Origin: Welwitschia mirabilis
Lineage: Eukaryota; Gnetophyta; Gnetopsida; Welwitschiales
NCBI GenBank assembly: GCA_051453625.1
Contig: JBOZIK010000001.1
Span: 32,075,615-32,112,146 of the forward strand
DNA: 36,532 bases
Direction: 5' to 3'
In this document: in pieces, positions 1 to 10,639 of the stretch
Layout of the letters: the number at the start of each line of letters is the position of its first letter
How positions within the stretch are numbered: the stretch's first letter is position 1
Position numbers and translations under genes: made by a program
The notes under the pieces: model-generated
The model's input: only the letters and a program-made list of their open reading frames with translations
Database searches by the model: none
What the model was told of the DNA's origin: nothing

Positions 1-795
1 CGTATCTTGAAATATGTAATAACCTAGTCTTGAAATAAAGCTAGAGAATTACATCGTCTAAATGATAAGAGTTTAAAGGTAGATGTTTTTTAATTATAAG
101 TAAATATTATTATTTCCTGATGTTTAAGAGCTATTAAAACATAATTATAACTATTATATTCATCAAGAAAACTATAACACTTAGAATTAATAAAGGAAAA
201 TGGAAAATGATCCTTATAAGTTTCTATACTCATAATTTATAGTTAATACATATCTTTCATCTTCTTTCTCTCTTAATTACCATTATAATAGGATTAATCC
301 AATCTAAATTTTAAATATAATACATGAATCCTACCTTTATAATCCTTTCTATTTCATTTTTTATGATTTATTTGGTCTTGGAATTCATTATTATTTTTGG
401 TTATTTAATTTATTTAATAGATTGATCTAAAACTATTTTATGCTTATAAATGCTTGAATTAACTTCCTATATATACCCAAGAACATGATTTAGCATGTCT
501 TTTTAATATATTTTTGACTCTTCTTTTCTATGTATGGTCCAAATAACCATTGATTATAAAAGGCCTATTATATTTAACATCAAAGTATTTTGATCCTTAT
601 TTTATTGTCAATTTTTAATTAATTCCTACTTTGTTACTCTTAAGATGTCTTTATCATATTTTCTTCATGATTCTCTATCTCTAATACATTTTTAATTTTA
701 ATCTTTATGTTATTTAATCCATTTACTTTTCTTTTTTAAAAATTTTCTCTTATTTAGAAATTGTTATATGCTTTTTAAAATTTTTAGTATCATTT

Positions 796-845
796 GGAAA
801 ATTCCTTTTCTAACGTATAAGGAAAATTCCTTTTCTAACGTATAA
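796..845. repeat. 25-bp perfect tandem duplication
   Basis: A 25-base unit beginning GGAAAATTCC at 796-820 is repeated exactly at 821-845. The other copy of the large tandem repeat does not show the doubling at the equivalent place, so it is a recent local slippage event. No function is implied. Confidence 0.9.
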
Positions 846-1779
846 GAGAGCACTAGCTATAGCCATCCAAGCTCTTACCAATATTATAAAGTAATTATTC
901 TATTTTTATTTCATTTTGAAGATCACTATATCTATTAGATATAAAAACCATTATAAGTCCATTAAAATATATCTCATAATGCCTTCTACCCTTGTAGAAG
1001 GTTTGTCTGCTTGTATCATATTCATCTAATTTTTTTTTTTTAATTCTTCATAATATTTACATGATATAACATATTCTTACCTCAGAACTAATTAAGTCAT
1101 AAAATTAGTATTGTTAATTTTAATTACTATAGTTAATGTTCTTAAGTCTCTAAACTTAACTTTTTTTTTTTGTAATTTTATAAGAAATTAGTAGCTACCC
1201 AAGGTAACTATTCTTATCTTGCATCACTAATTTCATCTTTTGCCTTAATTTCTAACATACCTCTTTAATAACTTTAAATTAATTATAAACTTTCCTTAGT
1301 AATTACACAAAGGGTAAGGTAATAAGTAAATCCATATATTTTTCTATAAACATAGGTCTATATTTGATCAATCTTTTATTTCTATTATTATCATATTCTT
1401 GATCACTTTTTATATTATATAAGTGTTTTACTATATTATTGTTCTTTAATTTATTCATAAATCTTTCATATTATTATAAAGTTTCTTAAATCTTTATTTT
1501 TTCATAGTGGATCCATGCAAATACTTTAACATGCCTTTTCAAGATATTTTTAAGTTTCCTTATCTAAGTATGGATTAAATCACTAATGATTATCATAGGC
1601 TTATTATATTTAACATAAAAGTGTTCTAATCCTTCCTTTACAAAATATTTTTCTATTAATTTCTTATTTGTTATTTTCAAAATGTCCTATTCATATTATC
1701 TTCATAATTCCCTATCTCTAATACATTTTGAATTTTAACCTCTAAGGTATTTAAGTTATTCACTTCCCTTCTCCTAAAT

Positions 1780-1968
1780 NNNNNNNNNNNNNNNNNNNNN
1801 NNNNNNNNNNNNNNNNNNNNNNNNNNNNNNNNNNNNNNNNNNNNNNNNNNNNNNNNNNNNNNNNNNNNNNNNNNNNNNNNNNNNNNNNNNNNNNNNNNNN
1901 NNNNNNNNNNNNNNNNNNNNNNNNNNNNNNNNNNNNNNNNNNNNNNNNNNNNNNNNNNNNNNNNNNNN
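1780..1968. other. Assembly gap (189 N)
   Basis: A run of unknown bases splits the second copy of the ~1.05 kb tandem repeat. Its non-round length suggests an estimated size. The flanks do not duplicate one another. Confidence 0.95.
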
Positions 1969-3060
1969 TATATCCTTTTTTTTAATTTATAAATTCTAAA
2001 ATTCCTATCCTAGGATATAAAGAAATATTAGCTATAGTCATCCTACATTCATTAGATATATGAACCCTTATAAATCCATGAAAGCATCTATCATAATGAC
2101 TTTTATATTTATAGAAGATGTACCTACTGGTATCATATTCATCTAATTTTAGTTTTTCTACTTCTTCATAATATTGACATGATATAACATTTATGCTTGC
2201 TCTAATTAATGTTATAAAATTCGTCAGTGTTTTTTATTTTAATTTCTATAGTAGGTTTTCTTGAGTATTTATACTTAACCTTTTCTTAAGTTTTTAAGAC
2301 AATACTAAATATTTAAGGTAATTAATCTTGTCTTGCATAACATACCTTCATCTTTTTCCTTATTTTCTAATACATTTCTTTAATAGTTTTAAATTAACTA
2401 AGAATTTTCCTTAATAATTGCACTAGGATAAGGTAATCAGTAATTCCATAATTTTCTCGATAATAATAGTTATAGATTTAGTTAATTTTTTATTTTTATT
2501 ATTAGTATATTCTTGATCACTTCTCATATGATAAAGAGGTTTGACTACATTAGCATTCTATAATTCTTTTATAAAGCTTTCATGTTCTTCATTAATTTTA
2601 TTAAGGATTTTGTCTTTTCAAAGTTTTTTCTCCACTTGGTATAAATGTATTATATTATTTTTATTTTTATTTTTACTTTATCTTAATAGGTTTTTGAGAT
2701 CTAGATTGTATTACAGAAAACTATAAATTCTTAAATTGGATTTAGGTTGAACTTCTAATCCATTTTTATCATTCTTATTTTCATTTTTATTACTAGATAT
2801 TTCAATTTCATAGCTATTTTTCTAATTTTTAAAGAATTTATTTAATTGTTGTTGCTTTTTATTTGCTACGAAGTTTTTCAAAGCATATTTATTATATTTT
2901 TCTCAAACTTCTCTATTAATAAGGATTAGGTATTGACTTATTTGCAAATTTAAATTTTCATTTTTCTTTTTCAGAAATAAATCTCACTCATTTACATTTA
3001 ACCACTCTGCATAGCCATTGTACCATGGACAATTAATATGTACATGATTATCTTTGTAAA
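1969..3060 (-). pseudogene. Unidentified degraded coding remnant
   Basis: Read on the minus strand from ~3060 downwards, stretches of open frame with frameshifts and stops give protein-like words: PWYNGYAEWL near 3010, a Lys/Asn-rich stretch around 2800-2900, YHMRSDQEYT near 2520 and KLDEYDTSR near 2135. The last two recur in the other tandem copy (SDQEYDNN and KLDEYDTSR), which supports a formerly selected protein rather than chance. I do not recognise the family. A Gag or polyprotein part of an LTR element, or an old integrated pararetrovirus, are both possible; no diagnostic motif (protease DSG, RT YVDD/FVDD, zinc knuckle) was found to decide. It is not functional. Confidence 0.4.
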
Positions 3061-3248
3061 AGTTCACATAATTCAAAATCCTTATCTTTAGTAATACACT
3101 TCATTTTTAACCTTATTCATTAAGACTCTTTCCAACCTCTTCTATTTTATTTGTAATTTGTTGTTAGTTTTATTTTCATATGTACATTTTTCTCTCTTTT
3201 TTTGACTCTTATTATTCTTGTTCATGATTCAACCCTAATTCATTTTAT

Positions 3249-3458
3249 TTAAAGATATAAGATAACATTTATTATGGTAGTAAAATTTTGATTTCTAATG
3301 CTTTCCCTACTTAATAAACTCATTTTTTCCAAGGTTTCTTTATATACTCCTCTAAGGAATGTCCTTATTTTTTCCATTATGTCGATTTCACCTTTGTAAT
3401 AAAATAGTATACCTATCATAGAGTTCATCAAATTTTTCATATGGATGTCATTTGACAA
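3249..3458 (-). pseudogene. Unidentified remnant, 69-codon open stretch
   Basis: A short open minus-strand stretch reads like real protein: charged, helix-prone, with the words EKIRTFLRGV and LEKMSLLSRES. It lies upstream, in the minus-strand sense, of the remnant at 1969-3060 and may be part of the same dead element. There is no recognisable domain, no promoter assigned, and the start codon is arbitrary. It is listed as a broken fragment, not a working gene. Confidence 0.35.
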
Positions 3459-3635
3459 TTATTATTTTATTTCTAAAATCTCTCAAAATAATTAAATATT
3501 AATGTGTTTTTAAAAATATAGCTTTAATATTATTCTAACCTCTAATAATCTATTTTGGAAGTCTATGATACTAAAACTTTTCATTTATTTACCAAAGAAT
3601 AATAGTATCTAAGTCTTTCACTATCAATTCGTAAA

Positions 3636-4015
3636 TAGTTAGCTTTACTAAAAGATTCAAATAACCTAAGTTGTAAAATATGGTATTGAGTTTTTTACCC
3701 TCAAATATTGGCATTGAAATGATATTAATATTTATTATTTTTTCAGTGGTGGAAAAAAAACCTCTTTTACTTATAGAAATAAATTTTATAGACTTNNNNN
3801 NNNNNNNNNNNNNNNNNNNNNNNNNNNNNNNNNNNNNNNNNNNNNNNNNNNNNNNNNNNNNNNNNNNNNNNNNNNNNNNNNNNNNNNNNNNNNNNTAGTT
3901 AGCTTTAATAAAAGATTAAGGTATTAAGTTTTTTACCCTCAAATATTGGCATTGGAATGATATTAATGTTTATTATTTTGTTAGTGGCGAAAAAAAACTC
4001 TTTTAACTATAGGAC
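3636..4015. repeat. Direct duplication flanking a 100-N gap
   Basis: The sequence starting TAGTTAGCTTTA at 3636 and running to the gap at 3796-3895 is repeated from 3896, with ~85-90% identity and one ~25-base indel. Shared landmarks include TTTTTTACCCTCAAATATTG. It could be a real tandem duplication of about 260 bp or two haplotype copies placed side by side. The 100 N is a placeholder length. Confidence 0.75.
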
Positions 4016-4335
4016 TAAATTTTTAGATTTTATTAGAGAATCCCTTTGCAATGAAACTAAAATCCGATTATTTTCTTAAAGGACTTAATCAAAATAATGT
4101 TAGAACATTGGTTATTTTTATTTTATTTTGTGCTTCCTTCATTTTCTATATTATGTTTTTCATTATTTGTTAAAAAATATAATTTTTTTGATTTCACTTG
4201 TCAAACATTTTGTGTCATTATGTAGACAAGTTATTATAGTAAATTATATCTTTAAAGGCACTAAATCATGATGGATCTTCAAAGGTAATATTTCACAAAA
4301 AGGATCAAATGCTAGACTACAAATTAAATTGTTTG

Positions 4336-4640
4336 AAGATGTCTAAGAAATTGAAATGTCTTGAATGAAGACATTTGAAAAAATGAAGATATCTCAAATG
4401 TAATAAACTAAAAAAGGTAACTAAGAAAATTTGATTTTGACTAATATCTTATGTTTTAGGTAAGTAGTGAACTTGTACATTGTGGATTTATGGTTATAAA
4501 TTTCTAAGAATACTACAGTGCAAAGTTCATTAGAATCTAGGTATGTTAACTCAAGATGTCTACAAAAGTAAAGACATTTAAAATGAAGACATCTAGTTAA
4601 GACATCTAAAATTAAGACATTTACAAAATTCAAGATGTCT
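4336..4640. promoter_or_regulatory. Cluster of AGACATCT/AGATGTCT words
   Basis: At least eight copies of AGACATYT or its complement occur in 305 bases, in both orientations. Positions 4355-4377 form an inverted repeat with perfect 9-base arms (AAATGTCTT and AAGACATTT). The same words reappear just upstream of TE-1 ORF2 at 13999-14450. Position inside an LTR and upstream of a second ORF suggests a regulatory or protein-binding role; this is inference. Confidence 0.55.
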
Positions 4641-5193
4641 TGAACTCAATTTTACATTGATTAAAATTGAAGTTATGTATCTAACCAATAGACATTGGCT
4701 ATCCATTACATGATGGTTATAGAATCAAACAGCTACCTTTCAAGATCAAATTAATAGATCTTCTTCAATCCTATAAAGCATTGACATCTTAAAACAAATA
4801 ATAACTTTTAGCACTTAAATGAGTAAATAAAAAATATAGATCTTTAAAATCATGAGTTAAGGAAATCTATCACAAAGAAATAAAAGGATCCATTGGTGAG
4901 GAGCTAACATTGTTTTCATCTCTTAGATGTAAATCTTCATTTCTTCATTCTTCATTCATACTCATAATAATAATAACAACTTTAATGATTTTACATCTTC
5001 ATTAAAGAAAATACTCAGGCTTGTTATTGTATTATATTATTTAGTTTGTATTATGGACTACCTCATTGTTGAATACTATTTTAAAGTAAATTTCTTGAAA
5101 TATCAAATACTTTATAAGGTAACCCCTATAGGAGTGTGCATTGGTTATTATGATTTTAGACACTTGTTGAATTTAAGTTTATTGGTTAGCTAG

Positions 5194-5354
5194 AAAGCCA
5201 TTATTTCCTTAAAGGAAAAAGAGTGATGCCTTGTGAGGAGACTCTCATTATTGTAAATATTCATGGTATACCTATGAAACCATTATTTCCTTTTGAAGGA
5301 GAGAGTGCTATCTTATGAGGAAACTCTCATTTATTATAAGATTAGTGATGCATC
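5194..5354. repeat. ~80-bp tandem repeat in TE-1 LTR
   Basis: Two adjacent units share the words CCATTATTTCCTT and GAGGARACTCTCATT, with a third, weaker partial copy after 5355. Divergence between units shows the duplication is old. It lies near the U5 end of the LTR, downstream of the TATA-like element. Confidence 0.75.
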
Positions 5355-5552
5355 AGAAAACCACTATTTCTTACAATTTAAGAATATCTAGAGGTGTGAG
5401 TAAAAGCTATCTTCTATGTATGGACATACCCTGGTTGGGGAACCATGTTATTTAATAAGGTTTTTCATTATTCTTTTTATTCTTATTGAGTTTAATTTTT
5501 ATTTGGTGAAACTCATTCACCCCTCCCATTTGAGTTAAAATCAATCTTCAAG

Positions 5553-5564
5553 TGATATCAGAAT
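5553..5564 (+). other. TE-1 primer-binding site (tRNA-Met type)
   Basis: TGATATCAGAAT matches 9 of 12 bases of the standard plant Copia PBS complementary to initiator tRNA-Met, TGGTATCAGAGC. It stands ~40 bases ahead of the gag start, as expected, and fixes the element orientation as plus. Confidence 0.6.
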
Positions 5565-5602
5565 GGATGCTCACAAAAAGGGGTAACTTTCTTAAGTGAA
5601 CT

Positions 5603-5662
5603 ATGGAAGGAGTTCCATCTATTAGACCTCAACTCTTTGATGGAATAAACTATATTACGAAA
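5603..5662 (+). pseudogene. TE-1 gag, N-terminal fragment
   Basis: The ATG at 5603 opens a Copia Gag N-terminus reading EGVPSIRPQLFDGINY, which fits the conserved 'LFDG.NY..W' start of plant Copia Gag (UBN2-type) proteins. The frame is cut at 5663 by the left LTR of TE-2 and the protein resumes after 11573 with the expected next segment. Gag would form the capsid of cytoplasmic virus-like particles. The Trp expected after NY is not readable, and a one-base shift appears at the junction. Non-functional. Confidence 0.75.
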
Positions 5663-5851
5663 CGATGCTAGCATCCAAAATCAAGATCCCTTAATTTTCT
5701 CAACTTCCTTTAATTTTCTTTAATTCTTTCTTGATTTTATCTATTTACTATTTTATTCTCCTCTTAATTGGTATTTATTTAGGCTTGACCCTACAGTCAA
5801 AATAACATGTTTAGCTATTTATCCTAAATTTATGAGTTTATTAATTCTCCC
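5663..5851 (+). repeat. TE-2 5' LTR
   Basis: It begins at a TG-to-CG mutated end (GATGCTAGCATCC) and ends CA at 5850-5851. It aligns along its length with the right LTR, sharing ATTTATTTAGGCTT and AGTCAAAATAAC. At ~189 bases it is short but within the Copia range. Divergence from the right copy is substantial, indicating an old insertion. Confidence 0.85.
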
Positions 5852-5853
5852 AT

Positions 5854-5872
5854 TTGATATCAAAGTCAAGGT
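5854..5872 (+). other. TE-2 primer-binding site (tRNA-Met type)
   Basis: TGATATCAAAGTCAAGGTT follows the 5' LTR by two bases and matches the 18-base initiator tRNA-Met PBS, TGGTATCAGAGCCAGGTT, with a few transitions and one inserted base. Confidence 0.8.
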
Positions 5873-5899
5873 TACATTGGTGAAGCTTCAATTATAAAG

Positions 5900-6790
5900 A
5901 TGGTATCAAATGACAATTCAAGCATCTCCATCTCCTTGACTTCTTCTTTCTTTAAAGGAGAAAATTATGATTATTAGGAAATCAAGATGAAAACATTTTC
6001 AAGGGTCTAAAATATTTGGGATTTAATAATAACAATCCCTATAGGCATCATAGATGTAGTAACTCTTGTAGCATTAGAAAGAAAAAATGCAAGAGCCTTA
6101 TATATTCTTCAAATAAGCATTAGTGATATAATATTTTCAAATATCGCTAATCACATTGATGTGAAACAAGCTTGAGAATCTCTTAAGATCAAGTATAAAG
6201 GATCAAATAGAGTAAAGAATGTAAGATTACAAACTCTCACTAGAGAATGTGAGACTATAATTATGAAAGAGTCTAAATCTGTTGAGCACTATATCAATTA
6301 TCTTTAAGAGATTATGCACTACGAGCTAGTGGAGAAGATATCAAAGAATCAAAGATCATGAACAAGATCCTTAAAATAGTTACAAGGTACTATGATCCTC
6401 TCATTTATGTGATAAAAAAGAGCAAATATGTAGAGACCTTAACTATGATTGAGCTAATTAGTAGCTTCACAACTTTTAAGAAAAGAAATCAGTTTCATGA
6501 AGAAGTTATCACAAATGAATTTAAGATATAGAAGAATACTCTAAGATTCTCATGCTAAAAATGGCATCAGAATCAATCCATGGATCAAGCTCATGGTCAT
6601 GGATATCAAGGTCATAAAGAGAACAGTTATGCTAAATAAAGCTATCATTGATAAATATAAGATCAAGAAACTGATAAGGCTAGATCTAATAGAACTAGAT
6701 CTAGAATATGGTGTAACTACTATAAGAATGAAAATCATACTGAATCTACTTGTTGAAAAAAGAAAAATGTTCAGAATAGAGAAGTAGTAG
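5900..6790 (+). pseudogene. TE-2 gag with broken zinc knuckle
   Basis: ATG at 5900 opens a typical Copia Gag: FFKGENYDY then a stop at the conserved Trp, followed by a UBN2-type region (SVEHYINYL near 6280). It ends in a zinc knuckle at 6712-6753 reading CNYYKNENHTESTC, which fits C-X2-C-X4-H-X4-C with the second Cys changed to Tyr. Several stops and at least two frameshifts (near 6310-6400 and 6540) break it. The product would have packaged element RNA. It is followed directly by the protease region. Confidence 0.8.
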
Positions 6791-6889
6791 ATAATTTACA
6801 ACAAGAGGCATCATCTTATAAATAATGCATTTTCATTAAAGAAAGTAAAGATCAATGTTTCTTTCCTAACCACCAATGATTAAGAATAG

Positions 6890-7060
6890 TCAAATTCAAG
6901 GATTGATTGATATATAGATAGTAGTTGCAGTCATAATATGACTAGAAATGAATTCTTACTTTCAAATCTTTGTAACCATTATGGAGAAGTCATTATTAAA
7001 ATGGGTGTAAAGGTAATCATAACAGGCATAGGTTTTGTTAATTTTCTATAATACTAGGTA
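6890..7060 (+). pseudogene. TE-2 aspartic protease remnant
   Basis: At 6911-6955 the frame reads YIDSSCSHNMTRNEF, matching the Copia protease active-site region 'WYIDSGCSxHMT'. The catalytic Asp-Ser is kept (6917-6922) but the Gly of the DSG triad is Ser. A stop stands at the preceding Trp position. The protease would have cleaved the Gag-Pol precursor. Confidence 0.75.
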
Positions 7061-7089
7061 GCTCTTTTATAATCCCTAATATTTATCTA

Positions 7090-8065
7090 GTTCTTAATCT
7101 AAAAAAGAATCTATTAAGTATTAGTCAACTTTGTTATAAAGGTTATATAGTAGAGTTTGATAATAAGTTTTATAAGATTATTAAAACTCATGGTAAGGAA
7201 ATTTCCTTAATTCCCATGAGTCAAAATAGGATGTATAAACTATAGATCTAGAAATATGTTAATTATTTGTTAATAACAAATTTAAATCCATGGTTTTGGC
7301 ATCTCAGGCTTGGACATGTTAATTTTAAATCTATGGATATAATGCAAAATAAGCAACTTATATGAGTTATAACTCACTTTTTACTTCTTGATTCTTAGAT
7401 TCATTCTATAGAAAAAGCAAAAAAATTACCATTTCCAAAATATGGACAAAGATCTAAACATTGTTTAGATCTAGTACATATGGATTTATATGGTCTAATG
7501 TAAACAATAAGCTTTGAAAAGACATAATATATGTTTTTTATTGTAGATTATTATTCGAGAATGTGTTAGGGCTTTTTTTTCCTTTAGATAAAAGATCTAA
7601 TACTAGATTTTCTTAAGATATTTAAAAATATGGTAGAAATCCTAATACATGATTTTGAATAGTTCTACAAAAATCATGGTATTATTCATTATACTACCAC
7701 TGCCTATACATCTCAATAAAATGGTATAGCTAAAAGAAAAAATCAAACAATAATGGCTATGAAAACATGCTTACTACAACAATCTAAATCAAAGAAAGTA
7801 TTCTAGAGTGAAAGTTATAAATTTAAATAATATGAATCCTTTTGAATTATGGTATGATTATAAACCAAATATCTCTTATTTAAAGATTTTTGACTGGCTT
7901 TATTATGTCAATATTCCAAAACAACAATGACACAAGATGGATGACAAAGAGTGCATATGTGTTTTTCTTAGTTATGAGTTACATAGCAAAGCATATCATT
8001 GCCTTGATCTAGAAAAGAATAGAATATTATCCTCAAGAGATGTTATCTTTATTGAATATGCTTCA
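7090..8065 (+). pseudogene. TE-2 pre-integrase and integrase remnant
   Basis: The Gag-pre-integrase domain begins with LSISQLCYKGY near 7120 and includes the His motif WHLRLGHVNFKSM near 7300. The integrase core follows with HMDLYG at 7477-7494, holding the first catalytic Asp (7483-7485). The region that normally carries the catalytic Glu reads NGIAKRKNQ, so Glu is Lys (7732-7734). The C-terminal part, MDDKECICVFLSYE to SSRDVIF (7937-8063), is open. Several stops and shifts break the domain. It is catalytically dead on residue grounds alone. Confidence 0.85.
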
Positions 8066-9876
8066 AATAATAATATTTTTAAATTAGCCTTTTCTTCCTC
8101 TTCATATCTATCCTTTACTTTATTTCTTCTTTCTCATGACTTCATTCCTTTAAATAATTTTTTCAATTCCAACCCTCTTTACTCACCTTATAATTCCCAT
8201 AAATTTCAACCTTTACATTTCTCCATATCCAATACATCACAATTCTCTAATGAACCCCCTTCCTTAGGCTTACTCCCAGCACACAATTCTGACCTTCTTG
8301 CTTCTTACTTAATAAATTCTTTTTCTTGTCATCTCATTCCTCTATCATCTTCTATACCCTACCTAATGTTTATACTTCACTGGCTTCTTCATTGATCTCT
8401 TCATACCATGGCAAACCATGTTCCATAAAACCCTATTTTCCCTCTACTTGTGGATTCCTTGGAATCTATTATCCTTACTCTTTTGTTCTAGACACTGACT
8501 TCTAGTAGTATCTCACATGCTCGGGGCATGTCAGTCACAACCATATCTCAGCCTTTTTTGTGATAGACAAAATTCCTCCTCTCATAATAAAAGATGCACC
8601 TCCTACTGTGACATGCATGTTGCCTCCCATCAGTCTATTTTTGTAGTGCTCAATTACTTTCTCCCTAGGAACTTCCCTCATGCATTTGGACTTCCCTCAT
8701 TCGCAATGTCACAATGCTCCTCTCCCACAGTGCAATGGAGTTATGTACTAGTGGTACACACTAGTTCTTTCACAGTGTAACAATGACTCTTCTCCACATC
8801 TGCGCTGCCCTAATATTGCGTATTAGTAGCCCCTCCTTCTATGCTCATGAAATGACCTCTTTTTGTAAAGGCCAAGTGATCTCCATCTATTGTGGTTTAA
8901 TGAATTCCTTATATAACCACTATCTAGATTTGTCTCTCTTGGATTGCACAATTCTACCTTGCAGTTATCACATAGCTTTGTCTCCATTATTATATAGCTC
9001 TTCTCCTTAGCCACCTCACAGGGTACTTCCTATGCAGTAGAACATCTTCATAACTCATCTTCCATGTAGCTTAATCCTTTAGCTATTGTGTAACTCCACT
9101 TCTCTGTAGTATGTTTTCTCATCAAACAATGCCATTCCTCTGCATCCGTGTAGCCTCGATAATGAGAAAAGATGTAGCGATGTTCTTCCATTCCAGATTC
9201 TCTCCCCTGATAAATCAAATTCAAAGATACTATATGAATTTTATTTAATCTTTGCTAACTCAACCATCTCATATTTCACTAACTCAGCCTGCTTAGTGGA
9301 TGTTGACTCAAACTACTTACTAAATGCTGACTTAGCTTACATACATTACACTTCATGTGGCCCACCACTTACCCACTCATTTGGTGGTTCTCACACCTAA
9401 TTAAATTTGATTAATACATTATACTCTTCTCCTTCTCCCTCTAAACCCCCATATTGTAATATGGAAGGGGAGGGGGGTTGGAGGAAAAGGGTTCTACTCC
9501 TCTATTCCCCTTTACATGTATCCCTTCTTATAATTATTTATGAAATAATTCCCATAACCTCTTTTTCTTTTTTAAGAAGAACCATCCTTTGAGTCCCTAA
9601 CTTCTGCCATTCTTATTAATAATATAATTTTTTTCACCCTCCTATCTACCTTAACCCCTACCTTAACTTTCTAAAACCCAATACCTTTTTAATTAACATA
9701 TTTCATGATGAATACTTCTTTTTTTTGGTTTTTTTTCCTTCTTTTTTTGGGATTATTTTGAATTCCTCTACCATCATAATGATTTATATTACCTATCACA
9801 TGATGTAATAGTGAGGGGGAAGATTGCCTTGAACCTTCCACTATTAAATAAGCTCTATAATTTCCACACTAGCACA
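8066..9876 (+). other. TE-2 integrase-RT linker, unusually long, unexplained
   Basis: Copia elements have a poorly conserved linker between integrase and RT, usually a few hundred bases. Here it is ~1.8 kb. The first part (to ~8395) is open and Ser/Pro-rich, in keeping with a linker. From ~8400 to ~9250 base composition is visibly richer in C and G than the surroundings, with loosely repeated words such as CACAGTG and CTTCTCC and open stretches of 60-90 codons that I cannot assign. A further insertion or an expanded linker are both possible. No terminal repeats or target duplications were found around it. Confidence 0.5.
9425..9500. repeat. G-rich tract with imperfect inverted repeat
   Basis: CCCCCATATT (9446-9455) pairs with AATATGG plus a G-rich run just downstream. 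The run at 9463-9484 contains four GG-or-longer blocks separated by one to two bases, a potential quadruplex. It lies in the TE-2 linker. It could form a local hairpin, but no function is known. Confidence 0.5.
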
Positions 9877-10620
9877 ATGCAATGTATCATGAAATAGCTC
9901 AAATAATTAAAAATAAAACTTGGACTCTTATTGCGTGACTTTTACATAAACCCATAATAGGCCTTAAATGGGTATTTCATGTTAAATGCAATTAAACAAA
10001 ATTTATTGAAGAAATCTTTACCCCAATTTCACAACTTAAATCAGTTAAAATTTTTCTAGCCATTACAATTAAACTCAATGCTAACTTAAATTAGTTAAAA
10101 CCTTTGTAGCCATTACAATTAAATTCAATGATCAAATTCTTTAGTTTGATGTAGCTTCAGCCTTTTTAAATGGTCAGTTAGAACAAAAAGTATATGTTGA
10201 ATAGCTACAATGTTTTATAGATTAGATTTATCCAGACCATGTCTATCGTCTACATAAATCTCAATATGGACTTAAGTAGGCACGAAGATCTTGGTTTAAT
10301 TGAATCCATGAATTATTTATAAAGTTATATTTTTAGCACATGTTTTCTAAGTCCAACATCTACAAGAAAATAGAAAATGATGATTATACTTCTGTATTCC
10401 TATAGGTCAATTATCTAATATAGTTCTCTTCTTCAATCTTGATGAATAAAACATTTCAAAAAATGATGAAAAAGAAGTTTTAAATAACTAATTTCAATAA
10501 AATAACCTAATTCCTTGAAATTGAAATCAAGAATGATCCTTATCCTATATATTTAAACTAGCTAAAGTTTATCTGGACTTTTCTTGAAAAGTTTAAAATA
10601 ATAACTTGTAAACCAACTTT
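9877..10620 (+). pseudogene. TE-2 reverse transcriptase remnant
   Basis: The RT starts with AMYHEIAQIIKNKTWTL and GLKWVFHVKCN, then DVASAFLNGQLEQKVYVE near 10155 and HVYRLHKSQYGLK near 10240, all signature Copia RT blocks. The catalytic YVDD position at 10403-10414 reads stop-V-N-Y, so both Asp residues are gone. A ~50-bp tandem duplication (10031-10130) also disrupts the fold. The enzyme would have copied element RNA primed by tRNA-Met. Confidence 0.88.
10031..10130. repeat. 50-bp tandem duplication inside RT
   Basis: The segment ending GCCATTACAATTAAACTCAATG at 10080 is repeated with a few changes ending at 10130. It falls between the FSPV-type block and the AFLNG block of RT and adds about 17 codons, or a frameshift, to a dead gene. 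Confidence 0.85.
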
Positions 10621-10639
10621 TACTCAACTTGCTGCTAAT

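Larger units (their letters stand above)
480..2560 (-). repeat. Diverged ~1.05-1.1 kb tandem duplication
   Basis: Blocks at about 480-780 and 800-1440 recur in the same order at about 1521-1779 and 1969-2560. Shared landmarks include TATCTCTAATACATTTT (near 676 and 1711) and GACATGATATAACAT (near 1055 and 2174), giving offsets of ~1035 and ~1120 with a 189-N gap between. The copies are clearly diverged, so this is an old duplication rather than an assembly echo. Both copies keep similar minus-strand peptide words such as KLDEYDTSR, so the unit was probably coding. Confidence 0.7.
1..4200. other. AT-rich relic DNA, no intact gene
   Basis: No intact gene is visible in this very AT-rich stretch. 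The minus strand carries scattered coding-like remnants with stops, described in separate entries, arranged in two diverged tandem copies. From about 4030 to 4200 there is only simple T-rich sequence. I see no plant exon structure, RNA gene or recognisable terminal inverted repeat. The region is most likely a decayed retroelement outside TE-1, but its family could not be settled by eye. Confidence 0.55.
4220..5550 (+). repeat. TE-1 5' LTR (left end approximate)
   Basis: The right end is set by a PBS-like sequence at 5553 and by the gag start at 5603. The left end is placed near 4220 by eye and is not proven, because the partner LTR is outside the window. The LTR holds a cluster of AGACATCT/AGATGTCT words (4336-4640), a CCTATAAAG TATA-like element near 4770, and an ~80-bp tandem repeat near the U5 end. 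No 5-bp target duplication can be tested. Confidence 0.55.

Noticed and set aside
796-845. CRISPR-like repeat
   Set aside because: Only two contiguous units with no spacer, in plant DNA.
480-3060. Confident call of an endogenous pararetrovirus
   Set aside because: No diagnostic protease, RT or zinc-finger motif could be seen; kept as one of several possibilities.
6550-6738. Minus-strand open frame with hydrophobic composition
   Set aside because: It is antisense to the TE-2 gag zinc-knuckle region; the apparent membrane character comes from AT-rich antisense codons.
8517-9010. Consecutive open stretches of 75-87 codons on the plus strand
   Set aside because: They are Ser/Cys-rich, have no recognisable motif, lie between integrase and RT of TE-2, and change frame between each other. 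Reported only as an unexplained linker.
8823-9592. Short open frames on both strands in the TE-2 linker
   Set aside because: They overlap each other on opposite strands with no family resemblance; consistent with chance in a less AT-rich block.
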